NCBI RefSeq assembly: GCF_000426305.1
Contig: NZ_AUFC01000026.1
Coordinates: 1-37,970 of the forward strand
DNA: 37,970 nucleotides
From: Anaerovorax odorimutans DSM 5092
Lineage (GTDB): Bacteria; Bacillota; Clostridia; Peptostreptococcales; Anaerovoracaceae
Direction: 5' to 3'
The notes below the pieces were generated by a model. It was not told the origin of the DNA and ran no database searches. It worked only from the letters and a program-made list of their open reading frames with translations. This document shows positions 1 through 7,406 of this stretch, in pieces (the first letter of the stretch is position 1; the number at the start of each line of letters is the position of its first letter). Made by a program: the position numbers and the translations under genes.

Positions 1-1
1 A

Positions 2-1360
2 CGATTATTAACAATTTTTTTAACTTTATGTATGGTATTAAGTATATCGGGGATAAGCGCCTGGGCGGATGGTGAAACAGGCTGGCAGGAAGAAGCATCT
101 ATGCCCACAGGAAAAAGAACTTTTGTTGTAGCAGTGGTTAATGATAATATTTATGCGATAGGTGGATATAATACGAATACTGTGGAAATTTATGATACAA
201 AAACAAATACTTGGGATATAGGAGCCCCAATTCCAGTTAAAACTAGCAGATCGGCAGGGGCGGTTATAGGTGAAAATATTTATGTTATTACACCAGGAAG
301 TGATGAAATGCAAATTTATGATACAAAAACGAATGCATGGACAACAAAGGGAGACATTCCTATTATACAAGAATGGGTATCAGCAACATCAGTAGGTAAG
401 AAAATCTACGTAATAAATTATGATAATCAAACTAAAAAAAATACTACAGAAATATATGATACAGTGACTGATACTTGGGAAACAGGAACTCCTATACCAA
501 CAGATAAGTATAATGGTGCAACTGTTGCAATTGGAAGCGATATATATGTAATTGGTGGTGTTATAAATGGATCCAGTACTAATAAAGTAGATATTTATGA
601 TACGAAAACAGATACTTGGTCAAATGGAACTGATATGCCTACAGCAAGATATTACCATACCGCAGCTACTTTAGGTAGTAAAATATATGTTATGGATGGT
701 AAGCCGAGTACGGGTAAGCGATTAAATATAGTAGAAGTTTATGATGTTACAACAAATACATGGACAACAGAAGCTTCTACCCTTGAAGTAAGAGTAGAAG
801 CTGGATCAGCGACGGTGAATGGAAAAATTTATATAATGGGAGGTTCCAATGATACAACGAATTCTTTGAGTACAATGGAATCTCTAAAAATAGGAAATAG
901 CGTTAGTACTGATAAAAAACTATCCGTACTACTAAATACAGGTGAAACCGTTCAGCTAAGTGTAACGTTTAATTTAACAGACAACGCTAACCTAACATGG
1001 AGTTCTACAAATGAAGCTGTAGCCACAGTAGATGCTAATGGAAAAGTAACAGCAGTTGGTGAGGGACAAGCTGATATTTATGCTCAAAATGCAGATGGAA
1101 CATTTAAGGAATACATACCGGTAAAAGTAGTGGAGGGTACTGCAGACGAAATGCGTTTGGCAGTTCATTTAAAATTAGGAGATAACTCTAATCTATATTT
1201 AGCTGATGATCCCAGTTTAGTAACTTGGAGTTCAATGGACGAAAGCGTAGCCACAGTATCAGCAAGCGGAGAAGTGACAGCAGTAAAAAAAGGGCTTGCT
1301 ATAATTAAAGGTGAATTAGAAGGACAAAGTTATCAGATTTATGTTAGAGTGAATGGATAG
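2..1360 (+). CDS. Secreted Kelch-repeat protein with Ig-like (Big2) domains, 5' end outside window
   Basis: The reading frame is open from base 2, so the true start lies left of the window. The first visible codons read LLTIFLTLC and then MVLSISGISAWA-DG, which looks like the hydrophobic core and AxA cleavage site of a Sec signal peptide. An ATG at 32 falls inside this core and is unlikely to be the start. About six Kelch units follow (roughly residues 20-285 counted from that ATG). Each has an IYxIGG-like strand and a closing xIYDTKTxTW motif, suggesting a beta-propeller. Two Big2-type Ig-like segments follow, marked by LTWSSTNEAVATV and VTWSSMDESVATV, each with a GxVTAV turn. The protein is probably secreted and may bind carbohydrate or surface partners, but no enzymatic motif is visible. 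It is not related to the flagellar genes to its right. Confidence 0.85.
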   Translation, partial: RLLTIFLTLCMVLSISGISAWADGETGWQEEASMPTGKRTFVVAVVNDNIYAIGGYNTNTVEIYDTKTNTWDIGAPIPVKTSRSAGAVIGENIYVITPGSDEMQIYDTKTNAWTTKGDIPIIQEWVSATSVGKKIYVINYDNQTKKNTTEIYDTVTDTWETGTPIPTDKYNGATVAIGSDIYVIGGVINGSSTNKVDIYDTKTDTWSNGTDMPTARYYHTAATLGSKIYVMDGKPSTGKRLNIVEVYDVTTNTWTTEASTLEVRVEAGSATVNGKIYIMGGSNDTTNSLSTMESLKIGNSVSTDKKLSVLLNTGETVQLSVTFNLTDNANLTWSSTNEAVATVDANGKVTAVGEGQADIYAQNADGTFKEYIPVKVVEGTADEMRLAVHLKLGDNSNLYLADDPSLVTWSSMDESVATVSASGEVTAVKKGLAIIKGELEGQSYQIYVRVNG

Positions 1361-1404
1361 TTTAAAGCATATGGTATTAAGTATGTTTGATAAATAAACT
1401 AATT

Positions 1405-1435
1405 AATCTGACCAGTATAACTTGGTCAGATTTTT
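1405..1435 (+). terminator. Rho-independent terminator after the Kelch gene
   Basis: AATCTGACCA (1405-1414) pairs perfectly with TGGTCAGATT (1423-1432) around an 8-nt loop, and T residues follow. It lies 45 bp after the Kelch stop codon. It may also act weakly on the convergent gene at 1461-1865. Confidence 0.8.
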
Positions 1436-1460
1436 GATTTACAAACAAATTCTTATTGGA

Positions 1461-1865
1461 TTATTCATTAAAACCATTTTTTTGAAAATATAAAAAACTT
1501 TTAACCGATTTAGATGCGGTAAGGATAATAGCAGATATTATAAAAACTACACTCATAATCAAGAAATAAATTTCAAATAAATATAATTTACTTGAGGTTA
1601 TAATTACTAAACCAAAGAATCCTCCAATAAGTAGAAGTATCACCATAAGATTTTTAGCCCATATATGACCTTTGTATAGGAAAAATAATATTATACTTTC
1701 TAAGCCTAACCTGATAGTTGCTTGTATTAAATGACTAATTACTTGATTCATAGAACCATTAATAGCATAAATATATGTGCTACCCGGTATCGTGATAATA
1801 TCAATTATTATTAGGGCTATAATTATGCCAATGACAATTTTTTTGCCTTTTTTAATTAACTCCAT
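1461..1865 (-). CDS. Small integral membrane protein, unknown function
   Basis: This 134-residue protein is almost entirely hydrophobic, with about four membrane spans: near residues 9-28, 45-65, 70-92 and 95-117. The N-terminus is basic (MELIKKGKKI), consistent with a cytoplasmic N-terminus. On the minus strand a GGAAGG Shine-Dalgarno-like sequence sits about 9 bases before the ATG. I do not recognise a family, and no catalytic or metal-binding pattern is visible. The gene converges on the Kelch gene and stands alone, next to the rearranged boundary of the flagellar locus. It is probably a real gene because of its RBS, length and consistent topology. Confidence 0.65.
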   Translation of the reverse strand: MELIKKGKKIVIGIIIALIIIDIITIPGSTYIYAINGSMNQVISHLIQATIRLGLESIILFFLYKGHIWAKNLMVILLLIGGFFGLVIITSSKLYLFEIYFLIMSVVFIISAIILTASKSVKSFLYFQKNGFNE

Positions 1866-2003
1866 TTATTTACCTTCCATATACATAATTTTACTATTTA
1901 CCATCTTATCATAAATTATAAAAAGAATAAACCGTTTGCATTCCACACATATATAATTTAATATCTAAAAGAGAGAAAAAGGGGAAGCAACCTGCTTTCT
2001 AAA

Positions 2004-2031
2004 AAACAGCCGGCATAGTGTTCGGCTGTTT
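2004..2031 (+). terminator. Stem-loop, possible terminator
   Basis: AAACAGCCG (2004-2012) pairs perfectly with CGGCTGTTT (2023-2031) around a 10-nt loop. The stem is GC-rich at its top and ends in TTT. No gene obviously ends just upstream, so it may have belonged to a gene lost in the rearrangement. The A-tract on the other side makes a minus-strand terminator equally possible. Confidence 0.45.
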
Positions 2032-2040
2032 GCATGAGTA

Positions 2041-2068
2041 GGTGTACATTGTACACCTGATGTACACC
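2041..2068. repeat. GGTGTACA inverted repeat plus third half-site (operator-like)
   Basis: GGTGTACA (2041-2048), one T, and TGTACACC (2050-2057) form a perfect 8-bp inverted repeat. After the trinucleotide TGA a third exact half-site, TGTACACC (2061-2068), follows. Such geometry is typical of repressor operators, but no adjacent regulator gene is present. It could instead be the end of a lost mobile element. Confidence 0.6.
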
Positions 2069-2233
2069 AAGGTTAAGTTATCATATTTAATTCGTAGTAA
2101 CTTTAAATTATAATTTATAGATTTAATTTCATATAAGTGTTAAAATTTCAGGTGTTATAAGTTATTATATAGTATTGTAGAGAAAACATTTTAATTTTGT
2201 TATTATATACGATGCATACAGAATATTACTGCA

Positions 2234-2404
2234 AATAACAATACCAAAATTAAAGAAAAAACATTGGAACGCTCTAATGTGGATTCCATGAATGAAATGA
2301 CAAATATGATTAGCAGTCAAAGAGCACTGCAAAGTGCAAGTCAAGTTCTTAAAATGTACGATCAACTAATGGATAAAGCTGTTACTGAAATAGGCAAAAT
2401 ATAA
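2234..2404 (+). pseudogene. 5'-truncated flagellar rod protein gene (FlgF/FlgG family), C-terminal remnant
   Basis: In the frame ending at the TAA of 2402-2404 the translation includes LERSNVDSMNEMTNMISSQR and ends in LMDKAVTEIGKI. This matches the C-terminal helix of the FlgF/FlgG/FlgE family: an SNVD motif, then an (M/I)xxQRAxxxxSxVxK pattern and a DKAV..IG ending. The whole N-terminal rod domain and the middle domain are missing. The frame upstream of about 2234 reads unrelated sequence and meets a stop at 2192-2194. The fragment ends 27 bases before an intact family member, as expected for a tandem flgF-flgG pair whose first gene lost about 80 percent of its length. An internal ATG (2289) has no convincing RBS, so it is called a pseudogene. 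Confidence 0.75.
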
Positions 2405-2431
2405 TAAATAAAAGAAATGGAGGAATCCTTA

Positions 2432-3151
2432 ATGAATTTATCCTTTTACTCGGGGTCTGTAGGTGCAGGTGCACAGCAATCAAAACTGGATACTATTGCA
2501 AATAATATAGCAAATGTTAACACTGTAGGATATAAGTCTGAGAACGCAGGATTTGTTGATTTGTTATATTCAAATATTAATGCTCCGGAGACACAAGACA
2601 GTGATTTAAAAGTAGGCAGTGGTGTCAGATATGAAAAAACAGATATAAAGTTTATGGATGGAGGATTAATAAGTACCGATAATCCATTGGATTTTGCTAT
2701 AAAAGGGGATGGCTTTTTTGCAGTTATGGATCCTGCTGACGGAGAGATAAGGTATACCAGGGATGGCAGTTTTAAAATGTCTTTGCAGGAAGATGGGGAA
2801 TTTTACTTAGCTACCGCTAAGGGTGATTTGGTTTTAAGTGTGGATGAAGAACCTATTATGATGACAGAAGATCAAAAAAGCATTGATCTAGAAACTATTG
2901 GTATTTTTGACTTTGAAAATAAAGAAGGTTTTCTATGTGTAGGAGATAATTTATATGTTCCTGTAGATAAAAATGGTGAAAGTTATTTAAAAGAGGATTC
3001 TTCTGCAGTTGAAAAATATTTAGAATTATCAAATGTAGATCTTGCCAGTGAAATGAACAAACTAATTGAGGCACAAAAGGCATATCAAATGACCTTACGT
3101 ATGGTAAAAACTTCAGAAGAAATTGAGGAGACCATTAATAATTTGAGATAA
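2432..3151 (+). CDS. flgG: Flagellar basal-body rod protein, FlgF/FlgG family
   Basis: This is a structural component of the flagellar rod, exported by the flagellar type III system and polymerised outside the membrane. The N-terminus carries the rod-family signature (KLDTIANNIANVNTVGYKS, about residues 17-35). A central FlgE/F/G segment follows (DFAIKGDGFFAV, TRDGSF), and the C-terminal helix contains LSNVDLASEMNKLIEAQKAY. I chose the ATG at 2432 (239 aa) because GGAGGAA ends 6 bases before it; the upstream ATG at 2417 overlaps that RBS. Length fits FlgF/FlgG (240-260 aa). Which of the two paralogues it is cannot be settled from this sequence, so the symbol is tentative. It follows a truncated paralogue and precedes fapA by about 16 bases. 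Confidence 0.88.
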   Translation: MNLSFYSGSVGAGAQQSKLDTIANNIANVNTVGYKSENAGFVDLLYSNINAPETQDSDLKVGSGVRYEKTDIKFMDGGLISTDNPLDFAIKGDGFFAVMDPADGEIRYTRDGSFKMSLQEDGEFYLATAKGDLVLSVDEEPIMMTEDQKSIDLETIGIFDFENKEGFLCVGDNLYVPVDKNGESYLKEDSSAVEKYLELSNVDLASEMNKLIEAQKAYQMTLRMVKTSEEIEETINNLR

Positions 3152-3167
3152 TAGGAGGAAAGTGTGG

Positions 3168-4574
3168 ATGGATATGGAAAAAGTTACGGAGAAAGTAACA
3201 CCCCATCAATTGCAAATAAGTGTTTCATCTGACAGAATGATGGCATTTCTTAAAGTTTTATCTATAGATAACCCGGATCCTTTGGAACCAGAGACTATTT
3301 TAAATAAACTAAAAGAATCAAAGATTAGTTATGGTATAAAAAATGAAGAAATAATTAGATTTTGTAAAAATGGTAAATATTTTTTAAAGTTAAAAGTTGC
3401 AGAAGGAGTTATTCCAATTAATGGGGAAGATGGCAAGGTGGATTTTGAGTTTAATACTGATCCCAATGGAATACCTAAAGTAAAAGAAGATGGAACTGTT
3501 GATTTTAAAAATTTAGGATTAATACAAAATGTAGAGAAAGATCAACTTTTATGTACTATTATACCGGCAAAAAAAGGAATAGAAGGAATAGATGTATATG
3601 GACAATCTGTTAAAGCGAAAGATGGTATTACACCTCAAATTAAATGCGGTAAAAATACCTATGCTTCAGAGGATCAATTAAAGATTTTTTCTAACACTTC
3701 AGGAAATGTTCGCTATTTGAGAAGTATGGTTGAAGTTGAAGATGTTTTAAGAATAAAAGGTGATGTAGGTCTTACTACGGGTAACATTGATTTTGATGGT
3801 ACTGTAGAGATACAAGGAAATGTTTTGGAAGGGTTTAATGTTACTGCGAAAAAAGATATTATTGTTAAAGGCTTAGTGGAAGGATGTTGCTTAACTTCAG
3901 GTCAAAATATTGTAATCAGTGATGGCTTTAACGGCATGAAAAAAGGGATTATTCGTGCAGAAGGAAGTGTTACATGTAAATTTATAGAGACAGGTACGGT
4001 AATCTGTGGAGATAATTTTTCTTGTAATGTAGCGATAAACAGTAAAATAAAAGCAGGAAACAGTATTAAGCTAGTAGGAGATAAAGCTGCTTTGATTGGA
4101 GGGAATTACAGCGCGGGAGAATTAATTTCCGCAAAGACAGTGGGAAGTGATAAAAATATACTTGTAAACCTATCTATTTCATTGGACGATAATAGCAGAG
4201 AAGAAAAAATAAAAGAAGAATTAGAAGAAGTCGTAAGTGAAATGGAGTTATTATATAAAAAGGTCGAACAAATAAAGAAATTTAAAAATATTTCTGAGTC
4301 TATTTCTCAAAAAACCGCAATGATTCAAAAAATTATAACAAGAAATGAAGTATTAACCCTTAAGAAAAAAACTTTAGAACAAGATTTAGAGAAAATAAAA
4401 GAAACAAGGAAAGATTTGAATCCTGAAATTATTTGCAGCGGACAAATATACAGAGGTGTTAAAATTTCCATGGGTTCAGTTTCTATGAAAATCAGCAGTA
4501 CAATAAGTCACCAGCGTTTTTACTTAGATAATGGTGAAATTGTTATGGGGATGATTTTACCTACTCAAGATTAA
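3168..4574 (+). CDS. fapA: FapA (DUF342) flagellar assembly protein
   Basis: The protein has 468 residues from the ATG at 3168. That start sits 9 bases after GGAGG; a GTG at 3162 is only 3 bases from it. It shows the FapA pattern: an N-terminal alpha/beta region, then a right-handed beta-helix-like centre rich in glycine and turns (GDVGLTTGNIDFDGTVEIQG, VTAKKDIIVKGLVEGC) at about residues 190-330. A long charged coiled-coil (about 340-430) and a C-terminal patch (GVKISMGSVSMKI) follow. FapA-family proteins occur in flagellar and other polar clusters; in Vibrio a FapA has been linked to polar flagellar assembly and glucose signalling. The precise role here is unknown. It probably shares a transcript with the rod gene and cheC. 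Confidence 0.85.
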   Translation: MDMEKVTEKVTPHQLQISVSSDRMMAFLKVLSIDNPDPLEPETILNKLKESKISYGIKNEEIIRFCKNGKYFLKLKVAEGVIPINGEDGKVDFEFNTDPNGIPKVKEDGTVDFKNLGLIQNVEKDQLLCTIIPAKKGIEGIDVYGQSVKAKDGITPQIKCGKNTYASEDQLKIFSNTSGNVRYLRSMVEVEDVLRIKGDVGLTTGNIDFDGTVEIQGNVLEGFNVTAKKDIIVKGLVEGCCLTSGQNIVISDGFNGMKKGIIRAEGSVTCKFIETGTVICGDNFSCNVAINSKIKAGNSIKLVGDKAALIGGNYSAGELISAKTVGSDKNILVNLSISLDDNSREEKIKEELEEVVSEMELLYKKVEQIKKFKNISESISQKTAMIQKIITRNEVLTLKKKTLEQDLEKIKETRKDLNPEIICSGQIYRGVKISMGSVSMKISSTISHQRFYLDNGEIVMGMILPTQD

Positions 4575-4598
4575 TTAAAAATAGAAAGGGAATGGTGT

Positions 4599-5225
4599 AT
4601 GCAAATTAAAAATTATGAAGAATTAAATTTTACACAAATTGATGTGTTAAGAGAAATCGGCAATATTGGATCAGGTAATGCTGCAACGGCTTTGTCCGGA
4701 GTGGTTAATAAAAGGATCAATATGTCAGTTACTGATGTTAAAATACTGGATTATAATGATGCAATGGATATGGTAGGCGGACCTGAACTTATAGTAGCGG
4801 GTGTAATTGTAAAATTGTCGGGAGATATGGAAGGTATTATGCTGTATCTGGGCAAATTAGAGTTTATTAATATGGTTTTAGAAAGTATTTCTTTAGATCC
4901 TGTGGAGTCATATGATGAACTGTCAGAATTGGAATTATCCAGTGTGACGGAAATTGGTAATATTTTAATATCTTCTTATATGAATGCGATTGCTTCTTTA
5001 GCTGATATAAATATAAAATTATCAGTGCCTGCAATAGCTGTAAATATGGCTGGGGCAATTTTAAGTGTTCCAATGGTTGAATATAGTTATACGGCAAACA
5101 AGATTATGATTATTGATGCAAATTTTATGTTTGATGGCAAAGAAATTTGTAGTGATTTAATACTTGTGCCAGATATAAATTCCTTATCTTTTCTTCTTAA
5201 GAAATTAGGTGTTGCCGATGAGTAA
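4599..5225 (+). CDS. cheC: CheC, CheY-P phosphatase / CheD partner
   Basis: CheC-family protein of 208 residues. CheC dephosphorylates CheY-P and binds CheD, giving feedback from the flagellar switch to receptor adaptation. Both phosphatase signatures are present: ReIGNIGSGN with Glu19 and Asn22, and a second tEIGNIL with Glu118 and Asn121, matching the two ExxN active sites of Thermotoga CheC. The pseudo-symmetric repeat is visible around LSGDMEGIMLYL and IDANFMFDG. An AGAAAGGGAA-like RBS lies about 10 bases before the ATG. The 3' end overlaps cheD by 8 bases, so translation of the two partners is probably coupled. Confidence 0.94.
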   Translation: MQIKNYEELNFTQIDVLREIGNIGSGNAATALSGVVNKRINMSVTDVKILDYNDAMDMVGGPELIVAGVIVKLSGDMEGIMLYLGKLEFINMVLESISLDPVESYDELSELELSSVTEIGNILISSYMNAIASLADINIKLSVPAIAVNMAGAILSVPMVEYSYTANKIMIIDANFMFDGKEICSDLILVPDINSLSFLLKKLGVADE

Positions 5226-5700
5226 TATGACTTCCGTAGGTATTTCTGATATGAAAATAATTAAAGGTAATGGATGTCTAATTACATATGCTTTAGGATC
5301 TTGTGTTGGGATTTGCATTTATGATTCCAGAACAAAACTTGCAGGCATGGTACATATAATGTTGCCAAATGCTCCTAATGGAGACAATGCTAATCCCTAT
5401 AAATATGCGGATGTTGGAATAAAAAACATGATTTCAAAGATGATTTCTATGGGTGCTGTGAAAAGCAACCTGTTTGCTAAAATAGCAGGTGGAGCAAAAA
5501 TGTTTGAAATTTTTGATGACAATGCCTTCGGTAATATTGGCAAAAGAAATATAATTACTGTCAAGGATGTCTTACAAGGAGAAAGAATACCTATAAAAGG
5601 TGAACAAGTGGGTGCGAACTATGCAAGGACCCTACTTTTTTGTGCAGAGAATGGAGAAGCTAAAGTTAGAACAGCGGGCTCTAAAGAAACAATTTTTTAA
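5218..5700 (+). CDS. cheD: CheD, chemoreceptor glutamine deamidase
   Basis: CheD deamidates specific glutamines on methyl-accepting receptors and is sequestered by CheC. From the ATG at 5218 (160 aa) the catalytic cysteine is Cys29 in YALGSCVGICIYD and the histidine is His46 in GMVHIMLP. Both match the Cys27/His44 positions of the Thermotoga enzyme, with Thr23 as the likely third residue. The conserved centre AGGAKMFEIF and the C-terminal GSKETIF are present. A TTG at 5209 is an alternative, poorer start. The gene's last codons lie in the left arm of a 15-bp hairpin terminator, with the stop codon in the loop. It is convergent with the ComFB-domain gene. Confidence 0.94.
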   Translation: MSNMTSVGISDMKIIKGNGCLITYALGSCVGICIYDSRTKLAGMVHIMLPNAPNGDNANPYKYADVGIKNMISKMISMGAVKSNLFAKIAGGAKMFEIFDDNAFGNIGKRNIITVKDVLQGERIPIKGEQVGANYARTLLFCAENGEAKVRTAGSKETIF

Positions 5701-5725
5701 TGATTGTTTCTTTAGAGTAATATTT
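5679..5725 (+). terminator. Terminator overlapping the cheD 3' end
   Basis: CTCTAAAGAAACAAT (5679-5693) pairs perfectly over 15 bp with ATTGTTTCTTTAGAG (5703-5717), with a 9-nt loop. A T-rich run follows on the plus strand (TAATATTTTATTT). The cheD stop codon (5698-5700) lies in the loop. On the minus strand there is no U-tract after the stem, so it mainly terminates the rod-to-cheD transcript. Confidence 0.85.
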
Positions 5726-6351
5726 TATTTATGTCTTGAATTTCCTTCTACTTGAATACACGCTTTTAATACTGCAGATAGTAAATCAGTTGAATATTGC
5801 TTTTCATAAGAATTTAATTTTGCAAATAGCTGTCCTGCATCTGATGAAACATACATTGGAGGCAGCATATTCAATGTAAGAGCAATCACGTCGTTTGTAC
5901 ATTTTTCGCAAGTACACATCCCCAATTTTTTCATAGTAGGTATTACTTTGCTTTTTACAAGCCCTTCGGCCAAATTATAGTAAGGAGGTTCTTTTTTTAT
6001 TGATTTTACAGGTTCATTATTATTTATATTAGAATAATCATTTGTTTGATTTAAATTTTCATTATTATTTTTTACAAAGTTTTCTTTATTTTCATTCTTC
6101 GTTTGCAGTTTATTTTCGTTGGATAAATTTGTTTCTCCAATTGAATTATTATCAACTGAAATTGATTTTTCCAATTCTTTTTTTATAATTTCCGATACAT
6201 TATTTTCTGAGTTGTTTTCAACTTCAATTCTTGAAGTTTTATTAAATTTCTTTGTATTATTTTCATCATAAACTGAATTTGATGAGGTTTCATCAGGTTT
6301 ATTAGCTATAAGGCTAAGAACATGAGATGTTTTATTACTTTTCTTTGCCAT
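5725..6351 (-). CDS. ComFB-domain protein with long disordered linker, ParA partner candidate
   Basis: This 208-residue protein has three parts. A short basic N-terminus (MAKKSNKTSHVLSLI) is followed by a very Asn/Glu/Ser-rich, probably disordered linker (about 17-115). A folded C-terminal domain (about 120-205) carries a MCTCEKCTNDVIALTLNMLP motif, matching the late-competence ComFB family: a CxCxxC cluster, then a D(V/I)xAxxLNxLPPxYV pattern. Some ComFB proteins have been reported to bind cyclic dinucleotides, so a second-messenger role is possible but not shown here. Its start overlaps the stop of the ParA gene (TAATG), implying translational coupling. A basic N-terminal peptide on a ParA-coupled gene is reminiscent of partner proteins that stimulate ParA ATPases. 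The position between cheD and fliD suggests a link to motility. Confidence 0.8.
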   Translation of the reverse strand: MAKKSNKTSHVLSLIANKPDETSSNSVYDENNTKKFNKTSRIEVENNSENNVSEIIKKELEKSISVDNNSIGETNLSNENKLQTKNENKENFVKNNNENLNQTNDYSNINNNEPVKSIKKEPPYYNLAEGLVKSKVIPTMKKLGMCTCEKCTNDVIALTLNMLPPMYVSSDAGQLFAKLNSYEKQYSTDLLSAVLKACIQVEGNSRHK

Positions 6352-7115
6352 TATTTAAACCTCCCTAGATATACCATTTTTGCAAAGGCACTGTAATCTA
6401 TAGATGCGTTTGCTTTTGGAGCATATGATAAAATTCCTTGTCCATGAGCAGGTGCTTCAGCTACAGCAACACTGCTGCGAATTTTTGTTGAAACTACTAT
6501 TGTTCCAAGTTGATCAGCGATTTGCCCTGCCATTTCTTCCACTTCTTTAGTAAGCATCATTCGTTTGTTATATTTTGTTAATAAAATGCAGGAAACTTCT
6601 AAACTAGGATTAAAGAATTTTTTTACGCTGTCAATTGTTTCTTTAATTTGACTGATTCCTAAAAGGCTTAGAATCTCGGGAACCATAGGTACAATCAGTG
6701 AATCAGCAGCTACATAGGCGTTTACCGTCAATATATTTAGAGCAGGCGGTGTATCTATAATAATAAAATCATAATTGTCTTTTATGTCATTAATTGCATC
6801 TCTTAGTAAAAACTCTCTTCCCGAACGATTGAATTCCAACTCGGCAGTACTTAATAGAATATTTGAAGCTATAAAATCACCACAGTCAATAGAACGCAGA
6901 GCCTCTTTAGCAGTTACGTTCCCCTTAAGAACATCATAAATGGTAAAACCTGATTCAATGTCTAAACCGAGGCTGAAACCTAAGCTTCCTTGTGGATCAA
7001 GATCAATACCTAGTACTTTATTTCCCATACTAGAAAGACAAGAAATCAGAGCATTGCAAGTAGTGGTTTTTCCCACTCCTCCTTTTTGATTTGTTACTGT
7101 TATAATTTTCGACAA
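6351..7115 (-). CDS. ParA/Soj-family ATPase in a flagellar-chemotaxis locus
   Basis: A 254-residue ParA/MinD-superfamily ATPase. The deviant Walker A is NQKGGVGKTTT with signature Lys11 and catalytic Lys16. Walker A' is GIDLDPQG (Asp38/Asp40) and Walker B is DFIIIDTPP. No N-terminal DNA-binding extension and no C-terminal amphipathic FlhG/MinD tail are evident, so it resembles stand-alone Soj/ParA proteins that position cargo on the nucleoid. The start is TTG at 7113-7115, chosen because GGAGGAAA lies about 6 bases upstream and the next residues (SKIITVTNQKGG) begin the family directly. It is not beside parB or an origin, so chromosome segregation is unlikely. With the coupled ComFB-domain gene it may place chemosensory or flagellar structures. 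A small 8-bp stem-loop (7134-7158) lies in its leader. Confidence 0.9.
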   Translation of the reverse strand: MSKIITVTNQKGGVGKTTTCNALISCLSSMGNKVLGIDLDPQGSLGFSLGLDIESGFTIYDVLKGNVTAKEALRSIDCGDFIASNILLSTAELEFNRSGREFLLRDAINDIKDNYDFIIIDTPPALNILTVNAYVAADSLIVPMVPEILSLLGISQIKETIDSVKKFFNPSLEVSCILLTKYNKRMMLTKEVEEMAGQIADQLGTIVVSTKIRSSVAVAEAPAHGQGILSYAPKANASIDYSAFAKMVYLGRFK

Positions 7116-7217
7116 TTTATTTCCTCCGATTTAAAATAAGACTAGAAAACTCTTATTTAATTTTATCATATGTCGATATATATGTATATAAACAAACGTA
7201 AATTTAAAAGAAATTAG

Positions 7218-7359
7218 ATGATGTAATGGTTCCAATGATTAAGACAGCGTTGCTGATAGGAAGAAATCATTGAATCATGCTAGGAAAACAGGAACATGAT
7301 ATAATGATTCCCTTGATTGAAAATAGTGTTGCTTCAAGGGAGAAATCATTAAACCACAT
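7218..7359 (+). repeat. Two imperfect ~63-bp direct repeats with hairpin potential upstream of fliD
   Basis: The 290-bp gap between parA and fliD holds two diverged copies of one unit, about 7218-7281 and 7295-7357. They share the block order ATGAT-TAATG-TTCC, GATT, GTTGCT and GAAATCATT. Within the second copy, AATGATTcCCTTGA (7303-7316) can fold onto TCAAGGGagAAATCATT (7334-7350) as a bulged stem; the first copy folds less well. They could be protein-binding sites, an RNA regulator of fliD, or decayed mobile repeats. No promoter could be placed with confidence here. Confidence 0.6.
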
Positions 7360-7406
7360 TTTGAAAGCATACTATATTGTACATAAAAGATAGGGGGAAA
7401 TTAATT

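Larger units (their letters stand above)
1866..2233. other. Non-coding stretch with inverted repeats, at a rearrangement boundary
   Basis: No credible gene is visible between the membrane protein and the flagellar remnant. The segment holds a 9-bp hairpin (2004-2031) and a GTGTACA-based inverted/direct repeat (2041-2068); the rest is AT-rich. The flagellar reading frame becomes recognisable only after about 2234, so the junction between unrelated DNA and the flagellar locus lies here. Confidence 0.6.

Noticed and set aside
2289-2404. Short ORF (start 2289) as a real small gene
   Set aside because: It begins inside the conserved rod-protein C-terminus and has no convincing RBS; a truncated gene explains it better.
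7231-7259. Sigma-D (flagellar) promoter before fliD, GCTGATAG as -10
   Set aside because: The -10 resembles GCCGATAT, but no TAAA element stands 14-16 bases upstream and the second repeat copy lacks it.
7377-7406. In-frame TTG extension of fliD
   Set aside because: The strong AGGGGGAAA RBS serves the ATG at 7407; the extension adds a stretch with no family similarity.
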